Shown here piece after piece: positions 1 through 5,982 of a stretch of DNA of 8,064 nucleotides (the stretch's first letter is position 1; each line of letters starts with the position of its first letter). A model generated the notes under the pieces. It saw nothing but the letters and a program-made list of their open reading frames with translations, was not told the DNA's origin and did no database searches. The DNA comes from an uncultured Clostridia bacterium (GTDB taxonomy: Bacteria; Bacillota; Clostridia; TANB77; UBA1234): positions 1 to 8,064 of the forward strand of contig CANQLS010000065.1 in the NCBI GenBank assembly GCA_947624765.1, given 5' to 3'. Position numbers and translations under genes: made by a program.

Positions 1-1215
1 CCATACCGTTTCTGTTGTTTTATTCGGCACTTCAATACCAACAGCAGACTTACCCGGAATCGGTGCTTCAATACGAATAGATTTAGCTGCCAAATTTAAA
101 GCAATATCATCTGATAAATTTAAAATCTTGCTTACCTTAACTCCAACATTCGGTTGTAATTCATATCTAGTAACTGTTGGACCTTTTGTTACGTTTGTAA
201 CTTTTGCTTCAACGCCAAAACTAGCTAATGTAGTTTGCAATTTAATTGCAATCTCCTTAAGCTCCTTAGCACTATAATCTTTTCCAGAATGTTTCGTTGT
301 ATTTAATAAACTTATTGGTGGAAATTCATATTCTTCATATTCTTCAATTGTATTATGCTCTAAATTTAATTCTTCTGCCTCGTTTGGTTCTTCTTTTTTC
401 TTTTTCTGTGAAAACAATTCTTTTACTTTCTTTTTAGTCTCTTCGCCCTCTTCTGAATTTTCTTCCTCTTCTTGCTCTTCTTCTATTTCTTCCTCAGGTT
501 CTTCCTCTTCTTCATCATCTAAATCAATCTCTAATTGTTCAGCAGTTTCAACAAGATCCGCCTGCTCCATAATTTTTTTAAACTTATCACTATTCTTCTT
601 TCTCGAAACTGGTTGTGATGCTGCCACATTATTTTCATACTCTCTTTTGCTAGTTTCTATCAAATCACATATTGCATCTTTAATGCCAAAAATAATACTA
701 GAAACAGTAATTCCCGTTACAAAAACTGTAGTGATAACAATAAGCCCAATAATAATTACATTAGCAACCGCTTTATTAAATCCTTCAATCAAAGGTGCTG
801 CAAGCATACCACCCAAAAGGCCACCACCTTTACCTTCTACACCTTGATTATACAAAGTTACAATTATTTCTCCAACATTTTCTGGTTTTGCTTCATGATT
901 AAATGGATAATCAATTGAAGTAAGTAAAGCTGCAATAGAAACAAGGAGTATTACAATCTGAAAAGTTTTTAATTTTAATCTTGAAAAATCTCTAAATACA
1001 ACATATATTCCTAACACAATAAAAACAATAGGAATAGCCACAGTAAGTTTTCCAATTAAACCACCAAAAAAATTATTCTTCACAAAACTACCTACTGGTC
1101 CCAAATCACTACTATATATTAAAACAGAAAAAATAATGCCCAAAATAATTAATATAAGCGATGTAACATCGATATTAATTTGAGCTTGATTTTTTTTCTT
1201 CTTTCTCTTTGCCAT
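1..1215 (-). CDS. ftsK: FtsK/SpoIIIE-family DNA translocase, N-terminal 405 residues (cut by window edge)
   Basis: Membrane-anchored, ATP-driven double-stranded DNA pump of the FtsK/SpoIIIE family, which clears chromosome DNA from the division or sporulation septum. Reading from ATG at 1215, the frame stays open to base 1. A basic start (MAKRKKKKNQ) is followed by hydrophobic segments at about residues 19-35, 57-75, 86-103 and 151-178, then a basic patch and a very acidic linker at about 228-259. The start of the soluble motor (alpha region) follows from about 298: FPPISLLN, then GPTVTRYELQPNVGVKVSKI (345-364), then the IRIEAPIPGKSAVGIEVPN stretch (380-398). The Walker A/B ATPase and gamma DNA-reading domains lie off the left edge. 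I cannot tell a division FtsK from a sporulation SpoIIIE from this part. The gene has its own promoter (1251-1279) just after the terminator of the preceding unit. Confidence 0.93.
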   Translation of the reverse strand, partial: MAKRKKKKNQAQINIDVTSLILIILGIIFSVLIYSSDLGPVGSFVKNNFFGGLIGKLTVAIPIVFIVLGIYVVFRDFSRLKLKTFQIVILLVSIAALLTSIDYPFNHEAKPENVGEIIVTLYNQGVEGKGGGLLGGMLAAPLIEGFNKAVANVIIIGLIVITTVFVTGITVSSIIFGIKDAICDLIETSKREYENNVAASQPVSRKKNSDKFKKIMEQADLVETAEQLEIDLDDEEEEEPEEEIEEEQEEEENSEEGEETKKKVKELFSQKKKKEEPNEAEELNLEHNTIEEYEEYEFPPISLLNTTKHSGKDYSAKELKEIAIKLQTTLASFGVEAKVTNVTKGPTVTRYELQPNVGVKVSKILNLSDDIALNLAAKSIRIEAPIPGKSAVGIEVPNKTTETVW

Positions 1216-1250
1216 TTTTCTCTCATTCCTTTCTTCGTTTGTACAGTAAT

Positions 1251-1279
1251 ATCTTATACCATTAAATATTGATTTGCAA
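1251..1279 (-). promoter_or_regulatory. Candidate sigma-A promoter of ftsK
   Basis: On the minus strand, TTGCAA (1279-1274) and TAAGAT (1256-1251) are separated by 17 bases. The -35 begins right where the T-tract of the preceding terminator (1293-1320) ends. Each box matches consensus at 4 of 6 positions, so this is plausible rather than strong. The position suits a short leader before the ATG at 1215. Confidence 0.5.
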
Positions 1280-1320
1280 GAAAAAAGAGAAAAAAGAAGC
1301 TATGAAATCATAACTTCTTT
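1277..1320 (-). terminator. Intrinsic terminator of the rsmD / coiled-coil unit
   Basis: On the minus strand a hairpin has arms AAGAAG-TATG and CATA-CTTCTT (1314-1319 with 1294-1299, and 1309-1312 with 1301-1304), one mismatch, and a 4-base loop. It is followed by a T-rich tract broken by single Cs (1293 down to 1279). It lies 24 bases after the stop of the gene at 1344-1781. The stem is AT-rich, so efficiency may be modest. Confidence 0.7.
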
Positions 1321-1343
1321 AATACGCTTTTTTCATTCCAATT

Positions 1344-1781
1344 TTATTTCAATTCTTTGCGATTACTTTTTACAGTTTCTAATTTTTCTTTTAAATTGTT
1401 TTCCAAATCAGCTAAAATACCATCTGCATATTCTTTTGTACCATCAATTAAATCTTTTGAAAAAGCATTTGCACTATCAATAATTTCAGCTTTCTGCTCA
1501 TAAGCTTTTTTAGTAATCTCATGTTCATCTATCATAGAAATAATTCTGTTTTCCGCTTCTTTAATTAAATCATTCGCTTCTTTTTGTGCATCTAACAAAA
1601 TTTTTTGACGTTCTTCTTTTACCCACTTCGCCTGTTTTAATTCATCTGGTAATTTCAACCTAATTTCTTTGACTACATCTAATATCTCGTCTTTATCTAT
1701 TAAATTTTTTTTCATAAATGGTACTTTACTACTTCTCTCTAGAATATCTTCTAAAGTTTCCAATAATGTAAGCACTTCCAT
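1344..1781 (-). CDS. Conserved clostridial coiled-coil protein downstream of rsmD
   Basis: A 145-residue, highly charged, mostly helical protein with no membrane segment or signal peptide. I recognise the type from clostridial genomes, where proteins like it follow rsmD and are loosely labelled ATPase or V-ATPase subunit H-like. There is no Walker motif, so the ATPase label is not supported here; the resemblance to ATP synthase b/H stalks or DivIVA is probably only coiled-coil composition. Visible landmarks are an N-terminal helix (LLETLEDILERSSKVPFMKK, 6-25), LPDELKQAKWV (44-54), a long Ala/Glu/Lys coiled coil (about 55-112), and TKEYADGILADLE (115-127). The frame is open from GTG 1799, which overlaps the rsmD stop, but AAGGGG lies 8 bases before ATG 1781, so I chose that ATG. 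The two genes are almost certainly cotranscribed. Function unknown. Confidence 0.78.
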   Translation of the reverse strand: MEVLTLLETLEDILERSSKVPFMKKNLIDKDEILDVVKEIRLKLPDELKQAKWVKEERQKILLDAQKEANDLIKEAENRIISMIDEHEITKKAYEQKAEIIDSANAFSKDLIDGTKEYADGILADLENNLKEKLETVKSNRKELK

Positions 1782-1795
1782 CACGTTTACCCCTT

Positions 1796-2335
1796 TCACC
1801 CATAGAAATTCAATATATTTCTTCCGTATTTTCTGTAATCAAATCTTTTGTAACTACCTATCAAATCAGAAACCTCTTCATCAGAATCAGTTTCATATAT
1901 AATAAATCCTTTTTCAGCTAAAATACCTTTTTCAGCAATTTTTTCTATTGCTGAAATGCCTAATTCTTTATGGTAAGGGGGATCTACAAAAATAATATCA
2001 AATTTCTTATCTTTAATCTTCTCTAAAGCAACTAAATAATCTCCGTACAAAATAACTGCTTTATCTATAAGTTTAGCTTTCTCTAGATTTTGTTTGATGA
2101 TTTCGGTACAAGATTTGTTATTATCTATAAAATACGCTTTTTCTGCACCCCTGCTAAGTGCTTCTATGCCAACTGCACCACTACCAGCAAATAAATCAAG
2201 AAATACACTATCTGAAACTTTATCAAATATAATATTAAATAAAGCCTCTCTAACCATATCTCTTGTAGGCCTTGTACTATTTCCATCTATAGTTTTAATT
2301 GTAAGACCTCTTGCCTTACCTGACACAATTCGCAT
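1796..2335 (-). CDS. rsmD: 16S rRNA (guanine(966)-N2)-methyltransferase RsmD
   Basis: SAM-dependent methyltransferase that makes m2G966 in 16S rRNA of the small ribosomal subunit; cytoplasmic. The 179 residues are the usual family length. The start MRIVSGKARG and RPTRDMVREALFNI (22-35) are RsmD hallmarks. SAM-binding motif I is DLFAGSGAVGIEALSRGA (47-64), and the catalytic DPPY is at 118-121, as in N2-guanine methyltransferases. AGGGG sits 5 bases before the ATG, and a strong promoter lies at 2358-2385. The stop overlaps the GTG of the open frame that follows, and the next gene's likely ATG is 15 bases further on, which suggests cotranscription. The common Firmicute partner coaD is not next to it here. 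Confidence 0.96.
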   Translation of the reverse strand: MRIVSGKARGLTIKTIDGNSTRPTRDMVREALFNIIFDKVSDSVFLDLFAGSGAVGIEALSRGAEKAYFIDNNKSCTEIIKQNLEKAKLIDKAVILYGDYLVALEKIKDKKFDIIFVDPPYHKELGISAIEKIAEKGILAEKGFIIYETDSDEEVSDLIGSYKRFDYRKYGRNILNFYG

Positions 2336-2357
2336 AATAACCCCTACTTATACCTTT

Positions 2358-2385
2358 ATTTTACAATAAAATTTAAAAATGTCAA
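2358..2385 (-). promoter_or_regulatory. Strong sigma-A promoter of rsmD
   Basis: On the minus strand there is a perfect -35 TTGACA (2385-2380), a 16-base spacer and -10 TAAAAT (2363-2358). A start near 2351 would give a leader of about 15 bases, just long enough for the AGGGG ribosome binding site. Confidence 0.8.
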
Positions 2386-2408
2386 TATATGTAACATAAT
2401 TGTAATAA

Positions 2409-3038
2409 TTATTTAATAAAGTGAGTTGTAAACGTTCTACGGTGAATATCGCACAATCCATATTTTTGAATTGCTTCAATATGTGCCTTTGTGCCATATC
2501 CTTTATGTTTACTAAAATCATATTCTGGATAAACATTAGCATAATCTCGCATCATTCTATCCCTTGTAACCTTTGCCATAATAGAAGCTGCAGCAATTGA
2601 AATACTTAACGCATCACCTTTGATAATTGGTAAGTAAGGAATTCCATGTGTATCTACTCTTTTTTCTGCATCAATTAAAATATAATCTGGCTTAACATTT
2701 AACCCCTCAATTGCCATTTTCATTGCTTGCCTCGTAGCATTTAAAATATTAATTTCATCAATTACTTTATTATCTACAATTCCCACCGCCCAAGCAATAG
2801 CATTTTCTTTAATAATATCATATAGCTTTTCGCGCTTTTTCTCAGAAAGTTTTTTAGAATCATTAACACCCTCAATTAAACAATCTTTAGGCAAAATAAC
2901 CGCACCAGCTACAACAGGACCAGCTAGTGGACCTCTTCCTGCTTCATCAATTCCACAAATATATTTATATCCTTTTTTATAATATTCTTTTTCATATTTA
3001 CTAAGCTCTTCTAATCTTGCTAATTCTTCCTCCTTCAA
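2409..3038 (-). CDS. rnhB: Ribonuclease HII
   Basis: Endonuclease that cuts the RNA strand of RNA-DNA hybrids and nicks at ribonucleotides misincorporated in DNA, starting ribonucleotide excision repair. From the start chosen here the protein has 209 residues. The motif GIDEAGRGPLAGPVVAGAV supplies the first two metal-binding acids (D31, E32). The other conserved acids are D123 (LIDAEKR) and D160 (VTRDRMM). The active-site G-[KR]-G-like region is AGRGPLAGP. The SKHKGYGTKAHIEAI stretch and the HRRTF C-terminus are also typical of bacterial RNase HII. Start choice: the frame is open from GTG 3047, but the sequence GAGGTGA overlapping that GTG is an excellent ribosome binding site 5 bases before TTG 3038. 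The TTG is therefore the more likely start; GTG would add three residues. No clear terminator separates it from rsmD. Confidence 0.95.
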   Translation of the reverse strand: MKEEELARLEELSKYEKEYYKKGYKYICGIDEAGRGPLAGPVVAGAVILPKDCLIEGVNDSKKLSEKKREKLYDIIKENAIAWAVGIVDNKVIDEINILNATRQAMKMAIEGLNVKPDYILIDAEKRVDTHGIPYLPIIKGDALSISIAAASIMAKVTRDRMMRDYANVYPEYDFSKHKGYGTKAHIEAIQKYGLCDIHRRTFTTHFIK

Positions 3039-3039
3039 C

Positions 3040-3050
3040 TCGCTCACCTC
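3040..3050 (-). promoter_or_regulatory. Ribosome binding site that decides the rnhB start
   Basis: GAGGTGA on the minus strand contains the alternative GTG start at 3047, which would leave that GTG almost no spacing. It stands 5 bases before TTG 3038, favouring the TTG. Confidence 0.6.
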
Positions 3051-3057
3051 AGTAAAA

Positions 3058-3086
3058 AATATATCACAAGCTATTATTCATTGCAA
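3058..3086 (-). promoter_or_regulatory. Candidate promoter of rnhB (extended -10)
   Basis: On the minus strand: TTGCAA (3086-3081), 17-base spacer, TATATT (3063-3058), with a TG one base before the -10. The -35 abuts the T-tract of the ssb terminator. Confidence 0.6.
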
Positions 3087-3121
3087 GAAAAAACTGGTTA
3101 GTGTTTTTTGCTAACCAGTTT
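3087..3121 (-). terminator. Strong intrinsic terminator after the ssb-like gene
   Basis: Perfect 11-base arms AAACTGGTTAG (3091-3101) and CTAACCAGTTT (3111-3121) enclose a 9-base loop. On the minus strand the hairpin is followed by TTTTTTCTT. It lies 19 bases after the stop at 3141. Confidence 0.92.
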
Positions 3122-3140
3122 CACAATAAATATATATCTA

Positions 3141-3806
3141 TTACGCTTTTTGTTCTTCTAAATTATATGATACACTTTCTGAGCTTTTTTCAATTTCCAT
3201 CTTAGAAATTGAAACTTCATATGCTCTTCTTACTTCCATAGTTCCATCTTCAAATTTCTTTTCATATTGCCTACTTTGAATTCTGCCCCAAATTTTCACA
3301 TTTTCGCCAATTCCAAGATTTTGACAATATCTAGCATTTCTGCCCCAAGCAATACAAGGTATGTAATCTGATTTATTATATGCTCTGTTAACCGCAAGTA
3401 AAATATCAGCAATTTCTCTACCAAATGGCGTTGTACGATAAATTGGCTTTTTACATATAAAACCATTTAACATAATCTCATTTGGATTGATACTATTATC
3501 TTCCTCTGTTTGCTCACGAATTTCTTTTACAAATACTGTCAATACCAACTTATTCTTTTCATTTTCGTAATTATTGTATGAACGAAATTGTCCTTCAATA
3601 ACTACCTTCTGACCTACTTTAAAGTCAATACCTGTAAGTAATCTTTCTGAAACTGTAACAGGAATTATGTCAGAATTTTCACTTAATCTTGGCACTTCTA
3701 AATCAAAAGAATAAAAACCTTCACCATATACCTCATGACTAAACTTCTTTTCAGATACAACTGTACCTGCTAGTTTGATTAAATTATTTTCCGTATAATT
3801 TACCAC
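3141..3806 (-). CDS. Tandem OB-fold single-stranded DNA-binding protein (SSB-like)
   Basis: Probably a cytoplasmic ssDNA-binding protein with two SSB-type OB folds in one chain, at about residues 8-97 and 109-205. The second carries a clear SSB signature, CIAWGRNARYCQNLG then KIWGRIQSRQYEKK, with a final AYEVSISKMEI strand. The first repeats the plan: YSFDLEVPRL, VTVSERLL, VGQKVVIEGQFRSY, LVLTVFVKEI. The protein has 221 residues, longer than classical SSB, and it lacks the acidic DDDIPF-type tail that recruits partners; it ends SYNLEEQKA. It is therefore probably not the replicative Ssb but a clostridial paralogue of unproven role. Start choice: the frame is open from ATG 3830, but that codon has no good ribosome binding site. 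GAGGGGG lies 9 bases before GTG 3806, so I chose GTG. It is a single-gene unit with its own promoter and terminator. Confidence 0.85.
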   Translation of the reverse strand: MVNYTENNLIKLAGTVVSEKKFSHEVYGEGFYSFDLEVPRLSENSDIIPVTVSERLLTGIDFKVGQKVVIEGQFRSYNNYENEKNKLVLTVFVKEIREQTEEDNSINPNEIMLNGFICKKPIYRTTPFGREIADILLAVNRAYNKSDYIPCIAWGRNARYCQNLGIGENVKIWGRIQSRQYEKKFEDGTMEVRRAYEVSISKMEIEKSSESVSYNLEEQKA

Positions 3807-3893
3807 TTTATTTATCCCCCTCATTTGCATTTTTCTAAACTTCTACTGTATTCTATTCTCTAAATTGTATAAATATTCCTAAACACAAGTATC

Positions 3894-3922
3894 ATTTTAA
3901 CATATTTTACAAGTTTTGTCTA
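3894..3922 (-). promoter_or_regulatory. Strong promoter of the ssb-like gene
   Basis: On the minus strand: TAGACA (3922-3917), 17-base spacer, TAAAAT (3899-3894), with an upstream TG making an extended -10 (TGTTAAAAT). The predicted start near 3887 gives a leader of roughly 80 bases before GTG 3806. Confidence 0.75.
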
Positions 3923-4024
3923 CATAATTTTGAAAAAATGTATACTATTTTTGTAAAAAGTCCCAATAAAACATAAAATCACACATTAATTTTAATAAAA
4001 TACCTTTTCTCTCTCAGCTATTTA

Positions 4025-4954
4025 TTATTCCTCTTCTACTGCTGCTCTTACAAGAATTCCTAAATTATCACGATATATTTCATCAAATTGTGTTATAGGA
4101 AGTGGATTTTCTCCTTCACCAGTTTCTACAGTATATCCTGGACGATTATATGTAGCCACAAACCAATCACGATATCCAGCAAAACTATTTGTTTCAACTG
4201 TATCATCTAATGTATATCCACTAATTTTAGCAAACTCTTCACCTAATTTTTCCGCTCCCACTGGCTCATAATTCAAATATCTCCAAAAAATAATTTTTCC
4301 TTGAGTGTGATAAGTTAATAACAATCGAAAATTTCTTTCCAATGCAAAATCATATAAAGCTAGAGATTCTGGTTCAGTTAGAGGTCCATACCCAACAAAA
4401 TCACGTGGTGCTGGACCAGTAAAGCCTTGCTCAAATTTAATTTTTCTTGCTTCTTCCCAATTCGCCGGAAATTGTAAATTTAAATCAACACCATTTATAT
4501 TTGCTTTCCAACCTGACGGAAATAGAATATTAGGATATTTTTCTGCAATCGCTACAGCATTAGTATAATAAAATGAGTCATGAGAAATATTATTCAACAC
4601 CAAATCTACTCCATCAGGATTTACCATTGGAGCAATAAAAATAGAAGAATCACTATAGATTTTTCTAGCTGAATAACCAAAAATATCCGTATTTTCTTCA
4701 TATGCAATACAAAAATCTTCTATGAATTTCATAAAAACAATCGTATTTATCCATTCATTTGCATGAATAGACGCACTATAAAACACCTGCCTTTGACCAT
4801 TTCCAATTCTCATATATGGTATTTTTTTCCCCATTACACTTTGACCATAAAAACCTAAACTAAGAAAAGAGTACCTTTGTCGCAAATGAATTAAATCTTG
4901 TAATGTCATCTGATAAGTATAAGGAATATCTGTCCTAATAATGTTTTCTTCCAT
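4025..4954 (-). CDS. M14-family zinc peptidase, probable gamma-D-glutamyl-diaminopimelate endopeptidase
   Basis: A zinc carboxypeptidase-fold enzyme likely to cut peptidoglycan stem peptides at the gamma-D-Glu-diamino acid bond, as in the Lysinibacillus endopeptidase I / YqgT group. Zinc ligands are H64 and E67 (SIHANEW) and H216 (TYHTQG); the catalytic Glu is E277 in YTVETGEGENPLP. Other family landmarks are MVNPDGVDLVL (110-120), NINGVDLNLQFPANW (152-166) and the Gly/Tyr-rich GYGPLTEPES (188-197). The NLQ in place of the carboxypeptidase A NRN fits a non-C-terminal specificity. The 309 residues are essentially catalytic domain alone. There is no signal peptide, transmembrane segment or LysM domain, so a cytoplasmic recycling role or a late sporulation/lysis role is possible. 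The ATG at 4954 has AGGGGG 7 bases upstream, folded into a hairpin (4962-4986). It follows tcdA by 58 bases with no obvious promoter between. Substrate inferred, fold firm. Confidence 0.9.
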   Translation of the reverse strand: MEENIIRTDIPYTYQMTLQDLIHLRQRYSFLSLGFYGQSVMGKKIPYMRIGNGQRQVFYSASIHANEWINTIVFMKFIEDFCIAYEENTDIFGYSARKIYSDSSIFIAPMVNPDGVDLVLNNISHDSFYYTNAVAIAEKYPNILFPSGWKANINGVDLNLQFPANWEEARKIKFEQGFTGPAPRDFVGYGPLTEPESLALYDFALERNFRLLLTYHTQGKIIFWRYLNYEPVGAEKLGEEFAKISGYTLDDTVETNSFAGYRDWFVATYNRPGYTVETGEGENPLPITQFDEIYRDNLGILVRAAVEEE

Positions 4955-4961
4955 TAAAACA

Positions 4962-4986
4962 CCCCCTCAATATGTATATGAGGAGG
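4962..4986 (-). promoter_or_regulatory. Hairpin that can hide the ribosome binding site of the M14 peptidase gene
   Basis: In the minus-strand RNA, CCTCCTCA (4986-4979) can pair over 8 positions with TGAGGGGG (4969-4962), with one G-U pair and a 9-base loop. The 3' arm contains the whole AGGGGG ribosome binding site of the gene starting at 4954. No U-tract follows, so it is not an ordinary terminator. A translational control role is inferred. Confidence 0.55.
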
Positions 4987-5012
4987 TTAAAATTTTTATG
5001 CAACTATGAGGA

Positions 5013-5741
5013 TTATGCTTTATTTTCAGCATAAATTATATCTTTAATCACTTCTCCAGCCAAAATAAGGCCAGCCACAGAAGGCACAAAAGAAATACTT
5101 CCTGGCACTTGCTTTTTAGTATTTTCTATTTCAGTATTATCAACTTTTTTCTTCAAGCTGATTGGCTCTTCTTTTGAATAAACTACCTTTAACTTATTAA
5201 TTCCTCGTGCACGCAATTCTTTTCTCATAACCTTCGCTAATGGACATACACTTGTTTTTTGAATATCAGATACTTCAAAAAGTGTTGGATCTAGCTTGTT
5301 CCCTGTTCCCATGCAAGATATAATTGGAATTTGTAATTGATTTGCTCTCATAACTAATTCGATTTTAGCTGTTACAGTATCAATTGCATCTACTATATAA
5401 GTAATAGAATTATCAATAATACCTTTTGTATCAGGCATAAAAAATTCTTCATAAACCTCTACATTAGCTTGAGGATTGATTGATAAAATTCTTTCTTTAG
5501 CAACTTCTACTTTAGCTTTTCCAATTGTTTGATGTGTTGCTATTAACTGTCGATTTAAATTACTTAAAGTAACTTTATCTGCATCTACCAACACGAAATT
5601 ACCTATTCCACCTCTCGCCAAAGCTTCTACCACAAAAGAACCTACACCACCAATTCCAAAAATAGCAACCTTAGCACATTTTAACTTTTCAATACCTTCA
5701 TTTCCAATCAATAATTCCGTTCGTGAAAACTGTCCTTCCAT
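5013..5741 (-). CDS. tcdA: tRNA threonylcarbamoyladenosine dehydratase (E1-like ThiF/MoeB superfamily)
   Basis: ATP-dependent enzyme of the TcdA/CsdL (YgdL) family, which converts t6A37 of ANN-decoding tRNAs to the cyclic form ct6A. The 242 residues match the family. The Rossmann nucleotide-binding loop is GIGGVGS (29-35), followed by LVDADKVTLSNLNRQ (51-65) with the acidic residue and Arg that contact ATP. KVEVAKERILSINP (77-90) and DAIDTVTAK (118-126) are also typical. A conserved Cys lies in TSVCPLAK (C166). The C-terminal PGSISFVPSVAGLILAGEVI (213-232) is the TcdA signature that separates it from ThiF, MoeB and HesA. AGAGGA lies 5 bases before the ATG. It is divergent from the gene at 5983 and probably leads a two-gene transcript with the M14 peptidase; a functional link between the two is not evident. 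Confidence 0.94.
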   Translation of the reverse strand: MEGQFSRTELLIGNEGIEKLKCAKVAIFGIGGVGSFVVEALARGGIGNFVLVDADKVTLSNLNRQLIATHQTIGKAKVEVAKERILSINPQANVEVYEEFFMPDTKGIIDNSITYIVDAIDTVTAKIELVMRANQLQIPIISCMGTGNKLDPTLFEVSDIQKTSVCPLAKVMRKELRARGINKLKVVYSKEEPISLKKKVDNTEIENTKKQVPGSISFVPSVAGLILAGEVIKDIIYAENKA

Positions 5742-5783
5742 CTCATTCCTCTTTTCAAATATGCATATTTTATATTTATCTTG

Positions 5784-5812
5784 TATATATCATAAATTTA
5801 CGATAAATTCAA
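5784..5812 (-). promoter_or_regulatory. Candidate promoter of tcdA with a palindrome in its spacer
   Basis: On the minus strand: TTGAAT (5812-5807), 17-base spacer, TATATA (5789-5784). A near-perfect 16-base palindrome, ATCATAAATTTACGAT on the plus strand (5789-5804), fills most of the spacer and could be an operator. AT-rich sequence makes chance matches likely. Confidence 0.4.
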
Positions 5813-5845
5813 ATATTTTTCAGACAGACAATGTAAAAAAACATA

Positions 5846-5874
5846 TTGACAATTTTGGCATAATGTGATATTAT
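5846..5874 (+). promoter_or_regulatory. Near-consensus promoter of the gene at 5983
   Basis: Perfect -35 TTGACA (5846-5851), 17-base spacer, -10 TATTAT (5869-5874) preceded by TG at 5866-5867 (extended -10). A start near 5881 gives a leader of about 100 bases. Confidence 0.85.
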
Positions 5875-5904
5875 GTTAACGCGTTGGATATACTGCAAAA
5901 ATTC

Positions 5905-5920
5905 TTGAGCAATTGCTCAA
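5905..5920 (+). promoter_or_regulatory. Perfect 16-base palindrome in the leader of the gene at 5983
   Basis: TTGAGCAATTGCTCAA is its own reverse complement. It lies about 25 bases after the predicted transcription start, where a bound dimeric repressor would block elongation. In RNA it could also form a 6-base stem with an AATT loop. The size and shape recall MarR-type operators, but no regulator gene is in the window. Confidence 0.5.
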
Positions 5921-5982
5921 TTTACATATACTCTTTCTATTACCCAAACAACCCAATCCATACATTTGAAAGGAGTATGCTC

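Noticed and set aside
432..535. Low-complexity CTTCTT-rich stretch as a nucleotide repeat
   Set aside because: It is the Glu-rich linker of FtsK (about residues 228-259 and nearby) on the minus strand, a normal feature of the family.
2348..2542. Minus-strand open frame of about 64 codons across the rnhB 3' end
   Set aside because: It overlaps rnhB in another frame, contains the rsmD promoter and has no protein-like features.
3024..3036. AAGGAGG inside the start of rnhB as a ribosome binding site for a later start
   Set aside because: No in-frame ATG, GTG or TTG follows at proper spacing; it is simply Lys/Glu codons in the N-terminal helix.
3934..3952. A/T-only hairpin (AAAAAT/ATTTTT around 7 bases) as terminator of the M14 peptidase
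   Set aside because: A six-pair A-T stem is too weak, and such pairs occur by chance in this DNA. I see no convincing terminator in 3923-4024.
5013..5034. Inverted repeat TTATGC...GCATAA at the tcdA stop as a terminator
   Set aside because: Only a six-base stem with a 10-base loop inside the coding end, and no T-tract follows directly on the minus strand.
5884..5982. In-frame TTG start at 5884 giving a 33-residue extension of the plus-strand gene
   Set aside because: It lies about 3 bases from the predicted transcription start, has no ribosome binding site, and its sequence is AT-rich and unlike the protein body; ATG 5983 has AAAGGAG at proper spacing.
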